Source: Mesodorylaimus sp. YZB2_4
Taxonomy: Eukaryota; Nematoda; Enoplea; Dorylaimida; Dorylaimidae
Assembly (NCBI GenBank): GCA_030248295.1
Contig: JASANH010000025.1
Location: 1 to 64,000, forward strand
Length of the DNA: 64,000 nt
Reading direction: 5' to 3'
Positions 1 through 11,908 of this stretch are shown one piece after another. Made by a program: the position numbers and the translations under genes. Under the pieces are notes generated by a model. It did no database searches. It was not told where the DNA came from and worked only from the letters and a program-made list of their open reading frames with translations. Numbering within the stretch: position 1 is the first letter of the stretch; every line of letters begins with the position of its first letter.

Positions 1-77
1 TCCTCTGGACAGAAGATCGGCTGGATTTTCCTTTGTGGTAACATAGCGAAACTTGATTGACTTGATGCTTGTGATGT

Positions 78-563
78 ACCTACCTGACTCGGTTTGCCTC
101 TAATGTCTCCTGACTCGAATCAGAGCCCATCCTCCCTGAATCAATTGAGGCAATGGCAACACGAAAGGCGCTGATAGAACGGTAGAAGAAGCGAGCTCAA
201 TATCTAAACCGATTCTGGACGAGCTGGTTTAAGCAATACCTCCTGGCCTTACGAGAGCGCGACCAATCAACCATCAAGCATCAGCGCTCAAGCGTTAATG
301 CGACGCCAAAGGTTAGCGATGTGGTCCACGTGCGAGGGAAGAACCGACTACGAGGTAAGTGGCAACTGGGACGAATAGAAGCAATCAAGAGCAACCCTGA
401 TCACCCAGCCCGAACTGCAACCGTGCGTCTACCAAGCGGGCAATCGGTCAATCGATCAATCATCCACCTGTATCCGATTGAGATCCCCGAAGATCGTTCG
501 ATAAGCGGCGGAGTGTCGAGAACGCGAGCGAAGATCGAGGTTGTAATAGCACGGGAATGCTAG
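78..563 (+). pseudogene. BEL/Pao retrotransposon polyprotein, C-terminal tail
   Basis: One frame reads from about 78 to 563 through the region after the integrase core of BEL/Pao pol. Seen: a basic stretch (LNRFWTSWFKQYLLALRER, about 200-260) followed by the typical closing domain with VVHVRG, GKWQLGRIE and HLYPIEIP. Known: this pairing (RFWxxWxxEYLxxLRER, then a DUF5641-like domain with W-LGR and LYPLE) closes BEL/Pao polyproteins. In-frame stops TGA at 111 and TAG at 183 show it is broken. The upstream part lies outside the window. A purine tract (581-591) just after the stop fits the polypurine tract before a 3' LTR, but I cannot draw the LTR borders. Confidence 0.75.
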
Positions 564-580
564 TGATGCAAAGTGAGAAT

Positions 581-591
581 GGGAGGGGGGG
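581..591 (+). other. Putative polypurine tract
   Basis: An uninterrupted G/A run (GGGAGGGGGGG) lies 18 bases after the BEL/Pao stop codon. Its position matches the plus-strand primer of LTR retrotransposons. The expected LTR would start just downstream, but hAT sequence appears within 200 bases, so the LTR is short, truncated or absent. Confidence 0.4.
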
Positions 592-779
592 AGTAGAGGA
601 TTCTGGAGATGATAAGAGTGTCGTTTTGGGGTGAATCGAGTGTGCAGTTCGTTATCAAGAGTGTCTCCAAGATATGCTATATTTATATCAAATCAACATG
701 TGATTCCGTCGTCGCAACATCAATTTCCACAGTGCGATTAATCGACGACAAGCGCTATTATTGTAGCTTGTCGAGCGAT

Positions 780-2358
780 CGATCAACCGCACACTGGAGA
801 TTGAATTTACGAGCTTTTTATCAAGATCCGCGATGAACGGAATCTCGAAGACAGTCGATTATTACGAATCGTTACTGATAATGGATCGAACGTCGTGAAA
901 GCATTTAGGTCTGGGGTGAATTATTTCTCAATCTCATCTTTTATTTATAAATGACAATTTCTTTTGGGAATTATTTGGTCGTCCTGATAGAGCAACAAGG
1001 GCACGAATGGAACCACAACGGGCAGATCCGAATTTGGAGGAGGAGGACGATGATGACGCGATCGATGAGGCTGAATTCGATGCAGCAGAAGGCGATGTCG
1101 ATAGGCAGTTTTCGAGAAAACGTCGTATCAGTTGTGTTGGTCATCTTGATGTTGACTGTCAGGAAGATAAGTGACCGAGGAAAACATGAAATAAGGTTTT
1201 AGTTATTCTCCAGTAGGGGTATGCTCCAGTATAGATTTTTAATTTCAACGAAAACATGATATATTGGAATCGTCTTATGTTTGCAGTATGGTATATTGCA
1301 ATTTAAGTAATTGAAAGGCGCTAAAACTCTTGTCTTATCGGCATGAACAGCGATGTGGAAACCAAAGGTGCCACTTCAAAAACAGAAGACCTTATATAAC
1401 GAATCTCAAAAAGCATGAAGGCTACGGAATCGCTGAATCAACGATCTCGTGGAGTCGGATTTAGCTGCCGCCTATCGACTGGAAGATCAACACAGAAATC
1501 ACTCCAGGTTAGGACAACTTTGCTGCAGCAGTCACTCGACTGGAGGGAGAACTGTACCCAACGATTTTGGAAGTTTTTTCGTTAATTTTTAGCCTTAGGG
1601 CTGAAGTAGCTCGAGTAAAAAACATATAATTACATAGTAGCCTTTTCCTAGCTTCTAATTTTAATTATTCAGTTACTCGATGCTCCCTTGCGGCTTACCG
1701 TCGCTAGTACGATTGAAGCCTTTCATCGAGGCATCGATCATCGATTTAAACGCTTGATGTGCCCAGCCAGTCAAAATTTTAATTCGATCCACGTTGTGGC
1801 CTCACCTTTGCATCCAGAGCACAGCCTTTTGTTAGAGAACGAGTTACTGGAAGTGGCAAAACACAAATTGAAACTTATGTAGTTTTTGTTCTCGTGCCAT
1901 TAGAAATAAAAGATCATTCATCAACTGTTTTGTTTTTGGTGAATACTCGGAAAGTACAACATCAAAACAACCAAGCCGATTTCGCCCCTCCTCCGCAAGT
2001 TCACACTGAACCGTACGCGTCTTCCTTATTTGCTGACGCCTGAGAAAAAATTGAGGAGAGATGGCCACAAAATATTCTTGGAGCCCTGAAAACGAGATCG
2101 ATAGAGGAATCGAAACTTACGCTGCCATTATCTTCGAGGAGCTCGAGGGCGAAGACTGCGATCCATTCCAATTCTGGTCCGAACGATCAAAATTATTACC
2201 TTTATCATACAGCGTTGCAGTGGATTTTTTTGGCGATCCCAGCCACTACTGCCCCATCGAAACGGGTCGTTAGTAGGGCGAGTTATATTTTGGATCAGAA
2301 ACGGCACAATTTGGATGATTCGAAGGTTGAATTGAAGTTGATGGGCAAGATAAATTGA
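780..2358 (+). pseudogene. hAT-family transposase, multiply broken
   Basis: Four blocks in different frames line up in the order expected for a hAT transposase. Block 1 (about 820-910) has LRIVTDNGSNVVKAF, carrying the first catalytic Asp region. Block 2 (1019-1190) is an acidic linker followed by ISCVGHL and MLTVRK, the CxxH motif of hAT proteins, with a frameshift inside it. Block 3 (1688-1882) resembles the helical part of the RNase-H insertion. Block 4 (2215-2358) has LAIPATTAPSKRVVSRAS, the C-terminal dimerisation motif (IPATSAPSERVFS in active relatives). Frameshifts separate the blocks, so the gene is dead or very badly assembled. I did not find convincing 8-bp target duplications. Confidence 0.75.
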
Positions 2359-3653
2359 GAATATCTGACCCAGTAGCCACCTACTGTAGCATGATCGTCA
2401 GGTTTTTTAAGAAGCATTTGTTGATCGTTGCAGAGTGAAAGACAGCCAATTCGTGGCAAAATTTTTTTTTTAAATTTTGTGCTACATTATTATTTTTATC
2501 AATTATTATTGATATCTTTCTCGAGATACAAATAAAGATATTCATGTCTCTATCTATATATATTCGAGATGAAGATATTGAAATAATATCTATATCTATC
2601 TCTTTTTTCTAAAGTCATATCTACAGTAATAACCAGTTAAAATAAAAAATGATTTTTCAGCCTTTGTCTTCTGATCGTCCTTTCTTGTATCGCGATCAGA
2701 GAATGATCTAGTCATTGCAGAAACCTGCCTATTCCCACGTCGATACACATCAACAAGGGTCGAACCACTCACACGCACAGAGCCGCTAAAATCCAAAGAG
2801 TATTCCGCAAACTCGATAAAACGAAGTTCAGTTTCCTTTCTAAAATTTGAGGGTCAACGCTGATTTTTTACAATTGGCTCTCGGGGAGTGAATCTTTTTG
2901 GAAGGGTAAACAAGAGTTCAGCGATAATAAAATGCAAAGAATCAAAGAGAAGATTACGACTGAAATCTCCCACGGTTTTTTATTGCTCAGCTTAAATTTT
3001 GCTGAATAAGCGATTGCACAAACTCGACCCAATGATGTGGCGAATGAAAAAAATTAAGATGCGTTTATAGCCTCGGTTATAACTTGGGCTAAACTCATCA
3101 GTTGCTCGTTCTCTTGTCTCAATTGAAAAGAACAATGTGAAAATTTTCATCGATGCAACTGTCACACCCGTAAAAGCCAAGCTGGGAGGAAGGAGTAGAA
3201 AAATTACTTAAACTTAAAGTTTGACTTCCTTAAAATTCTGGGTCTTCGCTGATTTGATACACCTGGTTTGCAGCAAGTAGATCTATCTTAAACAGGAACG
3301 GACGTCGAACGGATCGAAACGAATAGTCGCTCGGAAGAGATACTGACATGGTATGACTTTATGGGACTTTTTTTCCTCATGCTCGAGGTACATCACTGAT
3401 GAACTGCTTGTGACCGACTGCACTGGCCTGGCAGACAGTATCGCTCGAAGCATCTCCCCAGCAGATGACCCTGCTGATTTGCCAGCAACACATCGGCTTG
3501 CCACTTTCTGAAAATTTCCACCCAGCCGTTCCAGCTAAACCTGATGCAATTGAAGTTCAATAAGGTTTCGCCATGTCTAAAGCGCATATCGTACGAACCA
3601 TTCATTTTCGAGATCTTAGTTAGTGAATTAGTGTTTCAATGACCAGAATTTTT
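2359..3653. other. Gene-free stretch, AT-rich
   Basis: Contains an AT-rich low-complexity segment (2460-2620, TATATCTATATCTATC-like) and short open frames on both strands without recognisable motifs. No supported gene. Confidence 0.5.
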
Positions 3654-3785
3654 CACAGTCTGACCTGACCCTGACTTTGACCGACAATTCGAAAAATTTT
3701 TCGACCTGTTCCTGACCTTGACTGACCCCTCAAAAATTTTCTGACCTGACCCTGACCTTGACCGACCCCTCAAAAACTGACGGCT
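3654..3785. repeat. Degenerate TGACC-rich minisatellite
   Basis: Three imperfect copies of a phrase built from CTGACCTTGACCGACC plus a short A/T-rich joint (CAAAAATTTT). Units are about 45-55 bases and internally made of TGACC-like pentamers. Resembles the other pentamer-like patches in the window at 14040-14110, 44465-44490, 55060-55120 and 56090-56190. Confidence 0.6.
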
Positions 3786-4504
3786 CAGTGTAACTTACAG
3801 ACACCGGACATCAACAGTTCTGTGTATAAAAATGACTCCGTCAACAGAAAATTGCAATACGTCGAACTGACACTGCTGCAGATGAGTCAGTCGCCTTTTC
3901 GCAACATCTGGCTTTAACTGTGCCACTTAGCCGAAAGCCATCCCATGGTTATTTGGCAGCTGTTACGACTAGACCCGACACTTGGGGCTCGCGCTTTTTT
4001 ACAACGCAATGATATACCGTACATGTCAGTTTTGCGGGAGAGGCCTTGATGGTCTGGCAGTGTATGTACACAAGCTTATATTACAACTTTCTTCTGGGAC
4101 TAAAAACTTGCGAACAGGTGTTAAAGAAAGCTGCCAGTTAAGGTCGACGGAGAAATCATGCTCGTAGTACCTGGGAGTGAGGACCTAACTGTAGAGGCTT
4201 TACCAGTTCCCTGTCATCATCATATGGCTGCAATGCATAAAACCAACGAAACCTGGGTCAATGCAGACGGCTCTGTGTTTTTACTATTGTTCAAGGTCCA
4301 AGGCCAAAATGACCTAAAACCATTATTGTTTGAGTAGCCAGCACTGTTCAAACACGAATTAACCAATGTGGAGACATCCCTGCAGATGCTGCAGCACTAC
4401 ACCTATCGTGCGGCATGCGGCATATTTATTAAGTATATAATATTCACCATGATCCTGGTTTTTCAAATAGCATTCCCTCTCATAGTCTACATCGTCATTG
4501 TAGG
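3786..4504. other. Unassigned stretch
   Basis: The plus strand has a few peptide-like stretches (for example around 4140-4330) but stops interrupt all frames and I recognise no domain. May be a decayed mobile element. Confidence 0.4.
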
Positions 4505-6008
4505 CTATGGGTGAAAAGTTGTTGAGAAGACTTGACCAGTATCCTTCTTGACAGCGTAGATTTTGCCTCCTCCAATAGCAACACTTGAAGCGGCTCTATT
4601 GAAGGCTATCTTGACCCAATTATCGCCTTTCGGTGCGAAAATCTCGCCAGCCCAATTGCGCATGACCATTCTGCCAGCTGATACTGATATTTGGACTGGG
4701 TCATTACTCCCTGGTCGTGGCGTCCAGGTCCGATCACTTTGATCAATAAAGTCATATGTATATTCATATAGCTTCCGGTCTGTTCCGATAGCCCATAGGT
4801 TGAAATACCCACCTCCGATGGGAAGCACCATGCCTGGCAATTGCTCCCATCATTGGTTGGGACCGTACTCATATATCTTACCAGTTAATGTGACTGTGTA
4901 CACATAATTTACGAAATCATCAGCAGAGATGTCCATCATCTGCTCAGATGGAGGACCGGGTATTTCCGCCCAATCAGCCGTATATGTTCGACGCCATTTC
5001 GTATGCTTGGTAAATAGACAACTCTAAAAAAGGCAACAAGTTGCTGTGATTAGCTCTGCTTATTTGTGCCAGGAGTGAATGAAAATGAGCTGTTTGGAAT
5101 CCGCTAGTGGCTGTTATTATGATACAACCACAAGGTATATTTTACCTTCCTGAAATACAAGGTTTTGGATTTAGCATACTCGCAACTCAGAAAATGAGAG
5201 ATTCACAAAGCGTGTGTCAGTATATGACACAGTCACTGAGTGAGAAGCGTGATTTACCAGAAAGATATTCGTATTGGTAAAATAGTTCCACATACAAAAA
5301 ACCAAATGCTGTTTTGATGTCAGCGAGCCAACAAAAGATTTTCTGTTGCGTATTAGCATTAAAATTATTAGTTCGAACTTCCTCTTGTTAGTGTCAGGCC
5401 CTTACCAAAGAGGTGAATATTTGCTGTGTTGGTCAAACAAAAAAACTTAAAATTCCATGTTCAGCCCAATATTCTCAATTCGGAGCGATCCCGAGCTACT
5501 CAAGGTTGCCTGCAGAGCCTGGCAGATCAGATGCAGAGCCTGTGACTACTTGAATTAGAAGAGACACCGCGTTTTTTTCATTCCAATGATGCGAAACACA
5601 GACTGATTAAGATCAGCGGGATTCGATCTACAATAGCCCTCCTATCAGATACCTAACCTCAGAGTCAAAAAAATTTGCAAGTGACGATGCGTTGCTTCCT
5701 CATATGCACATGTAGTACCCACTGCACAATGCTTACATCAGCTTGTGGCCCAATTATCGCAAGCGCCCAAACGTAACCATCGGCCCCTTCAGACACTTTG
5801 AAGGCCTGACCGCCCAACTATTCCTTACTATTCCTACTTTATTCCAGTTTGTGCCGGTCCATCGGGCCAAATAGCCATTTCTGTCCAAAATCCACAGGCG
5901 ATCTTCATAGGCGGATACTGACGATGCAGTTTCTTCAGGGAGGAGTGTCCATTGCTGGGCCACTGATGAGGCGATAAACGCAATGACTAGAGAAAGACAA
6001 GCGAGCAT
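4505..6008 (-). pseudogene. Secreted tectonin-repeat (beta-propeller lectin-like) protein, damaged
   Basis: Two exons. Exon 1 runs from an ATG at 6008 down to 5737 and starts with a clear signal peptide (MLACLSLVIAFIASSVA). Exon 2 is 5023-4505. Donor GTAAGC (5736-5731) and acceptor TTTTTTAG (ending 5024) join in phase 0. Seen: repeated units with W, G-Y/N-LW-A-I and DRKLYEY, VSxGADGYVWAL and IGGGKIYAVKK. Known: these are tectonin repeats, which fold into beta-propellers that bind glycans or bacterial surfaces in secreted invertebrate lectins. Inferred role: extracellular recognition. Breaks: a one-base frameshift near 5800-5830, and TGA at 4852-4850 where Trp is expected (next codon is TGG). 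About 265 residues if intact. Confidence 0.7.
5024..5736 (-). other. Intron of the tectonin gene
   Basis: Bounded by GTAAGC and TTTTTTAG on the minus strand, about 713 bp. No coding motif or repeat recognised inside it. Confidence 0.6.
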
Positions 6009-6029
6009 GGCGACGGCTTGAAGTGACAA

Positions 6030-7467
6030 TATCGTGAATCGAAATAAATCCTGTTATTTTAAAGACTGACTTGTGCCACGCTCAGTCAGCTGGTCTTTCG
6101 CGGAAAAAAAGATTTTCTCAACACTCCGCGACCTATATCATCCCTCGTGCAAGCTGTCAGGAGATCCGTCTAGGTGTCTCTATTACGCGCCCTCTGACCA
6201 GGCGTTATCAGACTAGCTCACGATGCATCTTCATGTCGGCCGATTTCAACGATCTTTGAGCAGTCATTCAATGGAGAAACAATTTTGATTCAGCGTTCAC
6301 TTATTTAGTTTTTGCTATTCGATAGATCGAAATATAATGCGCACTCACAGTCCACGAAACACGTCTTCTACATCGTCTGACTGTGATTCGAAAGAGCCCT
6401 AGTTTAGCTTGGCCATGCGCATTCTCAAAAGCTCTTTGACGAGACAGAGGACATGACGCATGTCTAATATATATAAAGCTAGATGTACCAGAATCAGCAG
6501 TATAAAAATACTTCACTCAGCATTCGCAGTTTTCTCGAATCTAAGGATTCTACCTACACGTACTTTTTGAGATATCGCATAGAGTATCGTTTCGTGATAA
6601 CATTATACAATAAAACTAAACTTTTTCACCCATGCAAGGTCAAGGTTTGAGAGCTTTGTCTGCTGATTAAATAAAAGATTAGAGAAAAACTGTGGCCTGG
6701 CTTGGCTTTTAACACACTCTGTAAAAAACAACAGCTCGAGAGTTTAGTTCAGGTCAAACCATCGTAGCAGTTACATAGTTTGGCCATCAATAGGCTGGGT
6801 TTTCTTCACGATATAATGACACGAAAGCAAAAACTCCCTTCTGATATAAATTGAAAGCTGCTCAGCTTCAGAAGTGCAAAGAATGAGTTTTTAAGAAAGA
6901 GTGGATGTCCGCGAGTACACTTCCTTCATATCGGAGCTGTTAAAGGGGGGAAGGCCTATGATTCTAAAGAGAATTTCTCACTTAGTGATCTAGAAATATA
7001 CGATCGAGCTTGTATGTATTACCGCAAAAATTTTGCGAGAAGCTACGGATAAACTGTAAAGTCGCCACTTTTTATGTTGTAAAACCGAATCAAAATGTTA
7101 TATCAGGATGCACGAATATTATGGAACATAGCCACGTTACAGATGTGCCAGAGGAGAAGCCACTTTGATAACGTCTGGCCAGTAGGCAAAACACCAGAGT
7201 TTCCAGACGCATTTGCTGACAGCTTGTACGGGTCGATATAGGATTTCGGAAATTCATAATATTTCAAGGTCGTAAAATACGTGGAAATAGCTTCAAACTC
7301 TAAACACAAGCTGACCCAGTCCAGAGGCCCAGAGGTAAGGCAGTATATTTTCGATTTCAGCCTCTAGCCATAGCTTCTAACAGAGATGGTGGCGCTTTTT
7401 TCACTACCTATTGTGTTTCTCGTTCCATTAGCAATAACCATACTCATACTTCATTTGTACACAGTAT
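6030..7467. other. Intergenic, possible plus-strand core promoter
   Basis: No supported gene. Two TATA-like boxes lie on the plus strand (TATATAAAG near 6470 and TATAAAA near 6501) about 30 bases ahead of a TCACTCAG initiator-like site, but no downstream exon was recognised. They could belong to a decayed LTR. Confidence 0.3.
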
Positions 7468-7534
7468 CAAGTGCGCAATGAGGGAGGTTTGCAACACAGA
7501 AACAAAGAACGCAAAGAAAGCATCATTACTTAAA
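7468..7534. repeat. Direct repeat, copy 1 (67 bp)
   Basis: Nearly identical to 7708-7774 (three substitutions seen). The two copies are 240 bp apart, start with CAAGTGCGCA and end with CATCATTACTTAAA. Confidence 0.85.
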
Positions 7535-7707
7535 GCAGCCCTGACAAACCATGCCGGAAATACGTCTTATCAGCAGCACTTCCTCGAGGCTAGTTTAGTA
7601 TTCTGGCCACAGATCGTGAGTTCTCTGTGACAAAGCTGCACATTGCTTGGAATGGTCCTAGATTTGTACTTTCTGGGGTTACTGTACAGTACTGTACTCT
7701 ATAGTTA

Positions 7708-7774
7708 CAAGTGCGCATTGAGGGAGGTTTGCAACACAGAAACGAAGAACGCAGAGAAAGCATCATTACTTAAA
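7708..7774. repeat. Direct repeat, copy 2 (67 bp)
   Basis: Second copy of the 67-bp block at 7468-7534, same orientation. A local duplication is the simplest explanation. Confidence 0.85.
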
Positions 7775-8041
7775 TACATGATGCTGTAGCAAGTAAAATT
7801 ATAATTATAAATGCAGTTATCATAATTATCACAGCAAAAGTAACCCGTTTCTCTCTGCTCATATATTTGTCGCGTTTGTCCAGTTTTTTTTAAAAGACCG
7901 CGTTTTCTGACGCAAACGATATATCAAGCACGAACTCAGAATTATTGACGAGCATAATATCACGATTATAATAAGCTAAATTGTAAGCGCGCGTGAAATG
8001 TGAACAAACCAATATCGGAGTGGATTTTTGAATTTATCGGC

Positions 8042-8495
8042 CGGTTTTGGATGTACACTTGTAAAGCTGAGGGAAACGTTTTAGTATAATTGAACTATAA
8101 TCCGTTTGTTATGTTTGTAAAGACGGGTTTTTTTCAGTTTAATCGGTCAGAAATGCTCGGGTTGAAACGGTTCGACTGAAGTGTCTGAATATCATACCAG
8201 GCGAAATGATAACAATTATTCATGAAGCAAAGAGCAAATACTGCAATGATGAATAGTAGGACAGGTTGTCTCGGCCAGCATTTGCTTACGGGGGGGTGGA
8301 TGATTTAATGGAAAGTAGACGTTCGGAAGTGGCAGCAATGGCCAACCTGAAGGGACCAAAGTTTATCAGATTAATCCAAGCAGAAAATACACGAGGCATT
8401 TATAGGCAGGCAGGTTGGGTCATTCTTTTTGCCGAACATACACAATGACTGAAAAAACCATCATCTGGACAAAGAAAATGGACTAGACAAAACTT
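8042..8495. repeat. Dispersed repeat R450, copy 1
   Basis: About 450 bp that aligns along its length with 41944-42408 in the same orientation. Shared segments include GGTTCGACTGAAGTGTCTGA and GTAGGACAGGTTGTCTCG-like words. No long ORF, so probably a non-autonomous element or UTR of one. Confidence 0.8.
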
Positions 8496-8757
8496 TGATG
8501 GACTTCTACAATAAAACCGCAGGTCATGTCATACCTTATCCATAGCCAATGTAGAGATGCATGGTATCGTTTATGGGATGTTGTACATTATGGCATGTCC
8601 TTTATAAGCTTATCTTGAGAAATTCTATAGATGAGGAATGGTTTGAAACGACATGATTGACTCTTTGTTCGAGCCAGGATTAATCATAGTACAATGCATG
8701 TACCAATATCCTTAGGTGACCCGACTGGTACACGAATTGCGTAGATATGGAGGTTGC

Positions 8758-9091
8758 TGTAATCAGAATGTGGACCTCGCCTGTTCAAGCAGGCGACTGG
8801 CGCCAGGACGGACGAATGAAGATAGGAGTGAATGTGTCGTTCTGTAATTAGTGGTCTGGATATCCTTCATTGTGTTTACTTGGTAGGAACGGCTCAGATA
8901 ATTAGTATGTTTGTGTCCAGAGCGACTGTCTATATAAGGACAGGTCCGCGCTTGGATTAGGGAGTGCGCCATTCGGGTTGTCTCCTTGGACGGTCTCTCT
9001 CCTCTTGCTCTTGTGAATAAAGAAAAAGACAAGGCGAGTTGCGCACCTTTCAGATAGGACGTTCCTGTGAACCTAACCGGGTAGGTTTACA
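8758..9091 (+). mobile_element. Solo or 5' LTR of an LTR retrotransposon
   Basis: A 334-bp TG...CA interval with TATATAAGG at 8931 and AATAAA at 9016, the U3-R order of an LTR. It is followed by TTTGCGAGCCTGGCAGGA, which looks like the leader start of BEL/Gypsy-type elements (attTGGnGAGCCnGGCAGGA). The left border is a guess. Coding sequence of the element does not follow; a Harbinger fragment does. Confidence 0.5.
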
Positions 9092-9410
9092 ATTTGCGAG
9101 CCTGGCAGGAGCGGGAACCGTTGTCCGCACCGCCCATCGTTAGAGTGAGTTGAAGCAAACCTATACTTCCACTGCGCCGTAATTCGATGACAGCGCCGTG
9201 CGGCGCCGCGGTGCACGGCGCCATTTAGGGGCTCCACAGCGCCGGAAGCCGGCGTGGAAACATGGGAAGGAGCCGTACTGCGCTGGAAAACGTCCTCAAC
9301 CAGCGCCGTTAACATACAGTAGGAAATAGACACGTGATCAACACGCTGTGCGCGGAGAAATGGGAGAAGGCAGTAGACTAGTAGACGCATTGGCTGGCGA
9401 AATCCCGGCT

Positions 9411-9925
9411 GGCGTGGGTTGTTGATTTTGCAATTTTGGGAGACCTTAGGCGAGTTCGCAGCATTAGTGCAAGAAATGCGTTTGGAGGATCCTGAAAAGC
9501 ACTTTGGCTATTTTCGGATGGGTCAAACGCTTTACAATCAATTTTTGGAATTGATCTCGGAATCAATCACTCATCGAGCCACGCTCAGGCATCCAATACC
9601 TCCTGATTTCCGGCTGGCTTTTACGTTGAAGTGAGCGAACAAAAATTCTGTTGTGAGACCATGTAATAAGGATGAATTTTCGAGCTACCTGGCTAGTAGA
9701 GACTCTTTCAACACGATTGCTCTCAGCTATCGCATTGATGATCAAACGGCGGAGAATATTGTAATGGAAGTCTGTGAGGCACTGTGGTTAAAGTTACGCG
9801 ATCAGCAGCTTCTATTGCCAACAACCGAATTTTGGCTATCAAAGGCGAGAGAATATTACGATGTGTGGGATTTTCCTGGCTGCTTGGGAGCAATTGATGG
9901 AAAACATAAATGCCGACAGTCTGAA
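9411..9925 (+). pseudogene. PIF/Harbinger (HARBI1-like) transposase, 5' part
   Basis: Seen: YFRMGQTLYNQFLELI, then RHPIPPDFRLAFTL, a 54-bp intron (GTGAGC at 9631 to TTTTCGAG at 9684, length divisible by three and containing stops), then YLASRDSFNTIALSYRI and FPGCLGAIDGKH. Known: these are in order the N-terminal region and the first catalytic Asp motif (AIDGKHI) of DDE_Tnp_4 Harbinger transposases. The frame is kept across the intron. After GKHK (about 9913) the homology stops and a tandem repeat begins, so the second Asp and the Glu are lost. Harbinger elements cut and paste with 3-bp target duplications and normally also encode a Myb-like partner, not seen here. Confidence 0.75.
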
Positions 9926-9934
9926 CTTCAGCCT

Positions 9935-10175
9935 ATAAATGCGCAATCCTCTGACAAAATGGGTGCGCAATCCCTTAATTCTGCTGTTTTTGGTGCGCAG
10001 TCCCTAAATTTCACTGTTTTTCATGCGCAGTCACTCAATTTTGCCATTTTTCTTCAAAATCACAAAATTTCGCCACTGGGTTTAAAATCCTCCAATTTTG
10101 CTATTTTTGCGGCGCCATTTTGCTGTTTTTAGCTCACAAGCGCTAAATTTTGCCGTCTTTGGCTGCGCTAGATGA
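9935..10175. repeat. Degenerate tandem repeat replacing the transposase 3' end
   Basis: Five to seven imperfect copies of a roughly 35-45-base unit around GCGCAGTCCCTAAATTTTGC followed by a TGTTTTT-like tail. It keeps the transposase frame open to 10132, giving a spurious repeat tail on the protein. Confidence 0.6.
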
Positions 10176-10249
10176 TTTTTTTTTACAGAAACTGTCAGCC
10201 GTTAATTTTAATATTCGCGTAATATCTAGCGAACTTCTCCATCATAGCA

Positions 10250-11000
10250 TTACTCCCATGTGATATCAAGGCCCGCTTTTCAGCAAATCTGCCTCTTAAT
10301 CATTCTCAATCCATGGTATCGCACGTCTTCATTTATGGAATGCTCGAATCGATGCGTACAAGGTTCCATGGTAGCACTCGCCTCTCTATGACATGAAGGG
10401 CCTGCTTGTGCCTCGTGGTCTCTGGCCAACACCCCAGTCAGTAGCGGGTAGCAGGGCGGAGCACGGTCTCGTAAATCTTGAATTTGGGGCAGAGAAACAC
10501 CCAGCCGTCACGGCGCTGATTTAGGGGGTGGTTTCTTGAAGGCAATCGCCATCACGCCAAATGATGGAGCTGAGATATCTGGATGCGTCCACTCCAGATC
10601 CTCTCCTTTCGTGCTGATGTCACATTGATTCGTGGGCGGCACTTCATTGATTCAGTCTTAACCTTAAGGCGGAGTCCGCAGTCGCCGAATCGATCATTGC
10701 AGCACTGACTGCAAGTGTCTTTTTGGAGCCCAGCGAGTTGCTGATTTTCAAGGAAGACATCGTCTGCGTTCAGGAGTGACCATATACAAGACGACTAGGA
10801 GTCCGCTGTCGCTGTGTTACGCAGAATAAAGAGGAGGGGCGATAAGGCCTATATTTGCTGCTCGGAGACATTCATGTCGAAGGAAGCAAAGGGCCACGCT
10901 TCAGACCATTTTGGTGATGTTCTTAAATAGGACCTCGGTACATCAGACATAGGATTCAGGGATCTTGTGTGACAGAAGGGCATGCCGTATAAGGTAGTGG
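10250..11000 (-). pseudogene. RTE-type LINE reverse transcriptase, 3' part, heavily decayed
   Basis: On the minus strand, LNADDVFLENQQ (10770 downwards) is the catalytic A/C-box YADD motif with Tyr changed to Asn, followed by a GLRLKTESMKC-like stretch. Further 3' (about 10480-10330) reads KFKIYETVLRPATRY, GCWPETTRHKQALHVIERR and LPWNL. Known: K-IYRTVVRPVxLYGxECWPxTKxxExxLxVxEMRMLRW is the hallmark of RTE/BovB-like LINE C-termini. Several stops and frameshifts interrupt it. Similarity to R1/R2-like or Jockey elements is weaker. Confidence 0.6.
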
Positions 11001-11061
11001 GAGATGTGACCCAGGCTTGAAGGTCAGGGAACGCAATATGGATAGTCGTTCTTTTCGAGAG

Positions 11062-11158
11062 AAAATCCGTGAAGCTCGTGACAGCAATCTAGCGTTCCTC
11101 CGCCATTACTCTTTGAACACTGGAAATCCAACTTTCGGCCTAGTTGGTTATTTCGGTT
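11062..11158. repeat. 97-bp direct repeat, copy 1
   Basis: Matches 11909-12005 in the same orientation with about six differences. Starts AAAATCCGTGAAGCTCGTGA and ends GTTGGTTATTTCGGTT. The copies are 847 bp apart. Confidence 0.85.
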
Positions 11159-11908
11159 AGTATTTCAAATCGATCAAGTACCGCCGATGGTAAGTGATTT
11201 GATGCAAAGCATTACACACTTATGACACAGCGTATTATTTAGGTATGTGTACCTTTCCCACTACGGCGTCAAATTGTACGTGGTATCTTATACGCTGTCT
11301 TCATTGTAATCCTAGTCTACTGCTGGGCAATCATGTCTACGGCTTGTAAAATTACTTGATTTGAATGCGCATGCGCAATTTTTTTTCAATGCGTATTTGT
11401 ATTGCGTCATACACGAATTGCATACTCCAAAAAGTATGCGTGAAAGTTTGCGTATTGCGTATTTTTCCTGTAGTTAGTGCATCCAAAATATCCAGTGCCA
11501 TACTGTAATAATTACGTAACCTTGTCTGCAAATACAGATAACCGTTCCGAACAGCATGAAAGACAGTCCTGGACTGAAAATATTGCTGTCCTTGGATCGT
11601 GAATTTCCCTGTCGAGCAATTCCAGAATCGTGTTTCGCATGAAGACACCTCGCCAAGTGAAATCAACCTAAAAACTCACAATAAGAAAACGGAATTCGGA
11701 ACGAACGACTAGTCGTGCATAAAGCTACTAGCTGATCATCCATGAAGAACATTGCGATTCTAGCGATTGGTAGAACACAACTCGGCTAATTTCCTCGAAA
11801 TATTAGCGAAATAGACTCGTTTTCCAAACTCATAGCAGGTAACTGGAGATTAGAGTCGGACAATAATAAGCGGGACTTGACTTGATTAACAATACCGATT
11901 AGTCAAAC

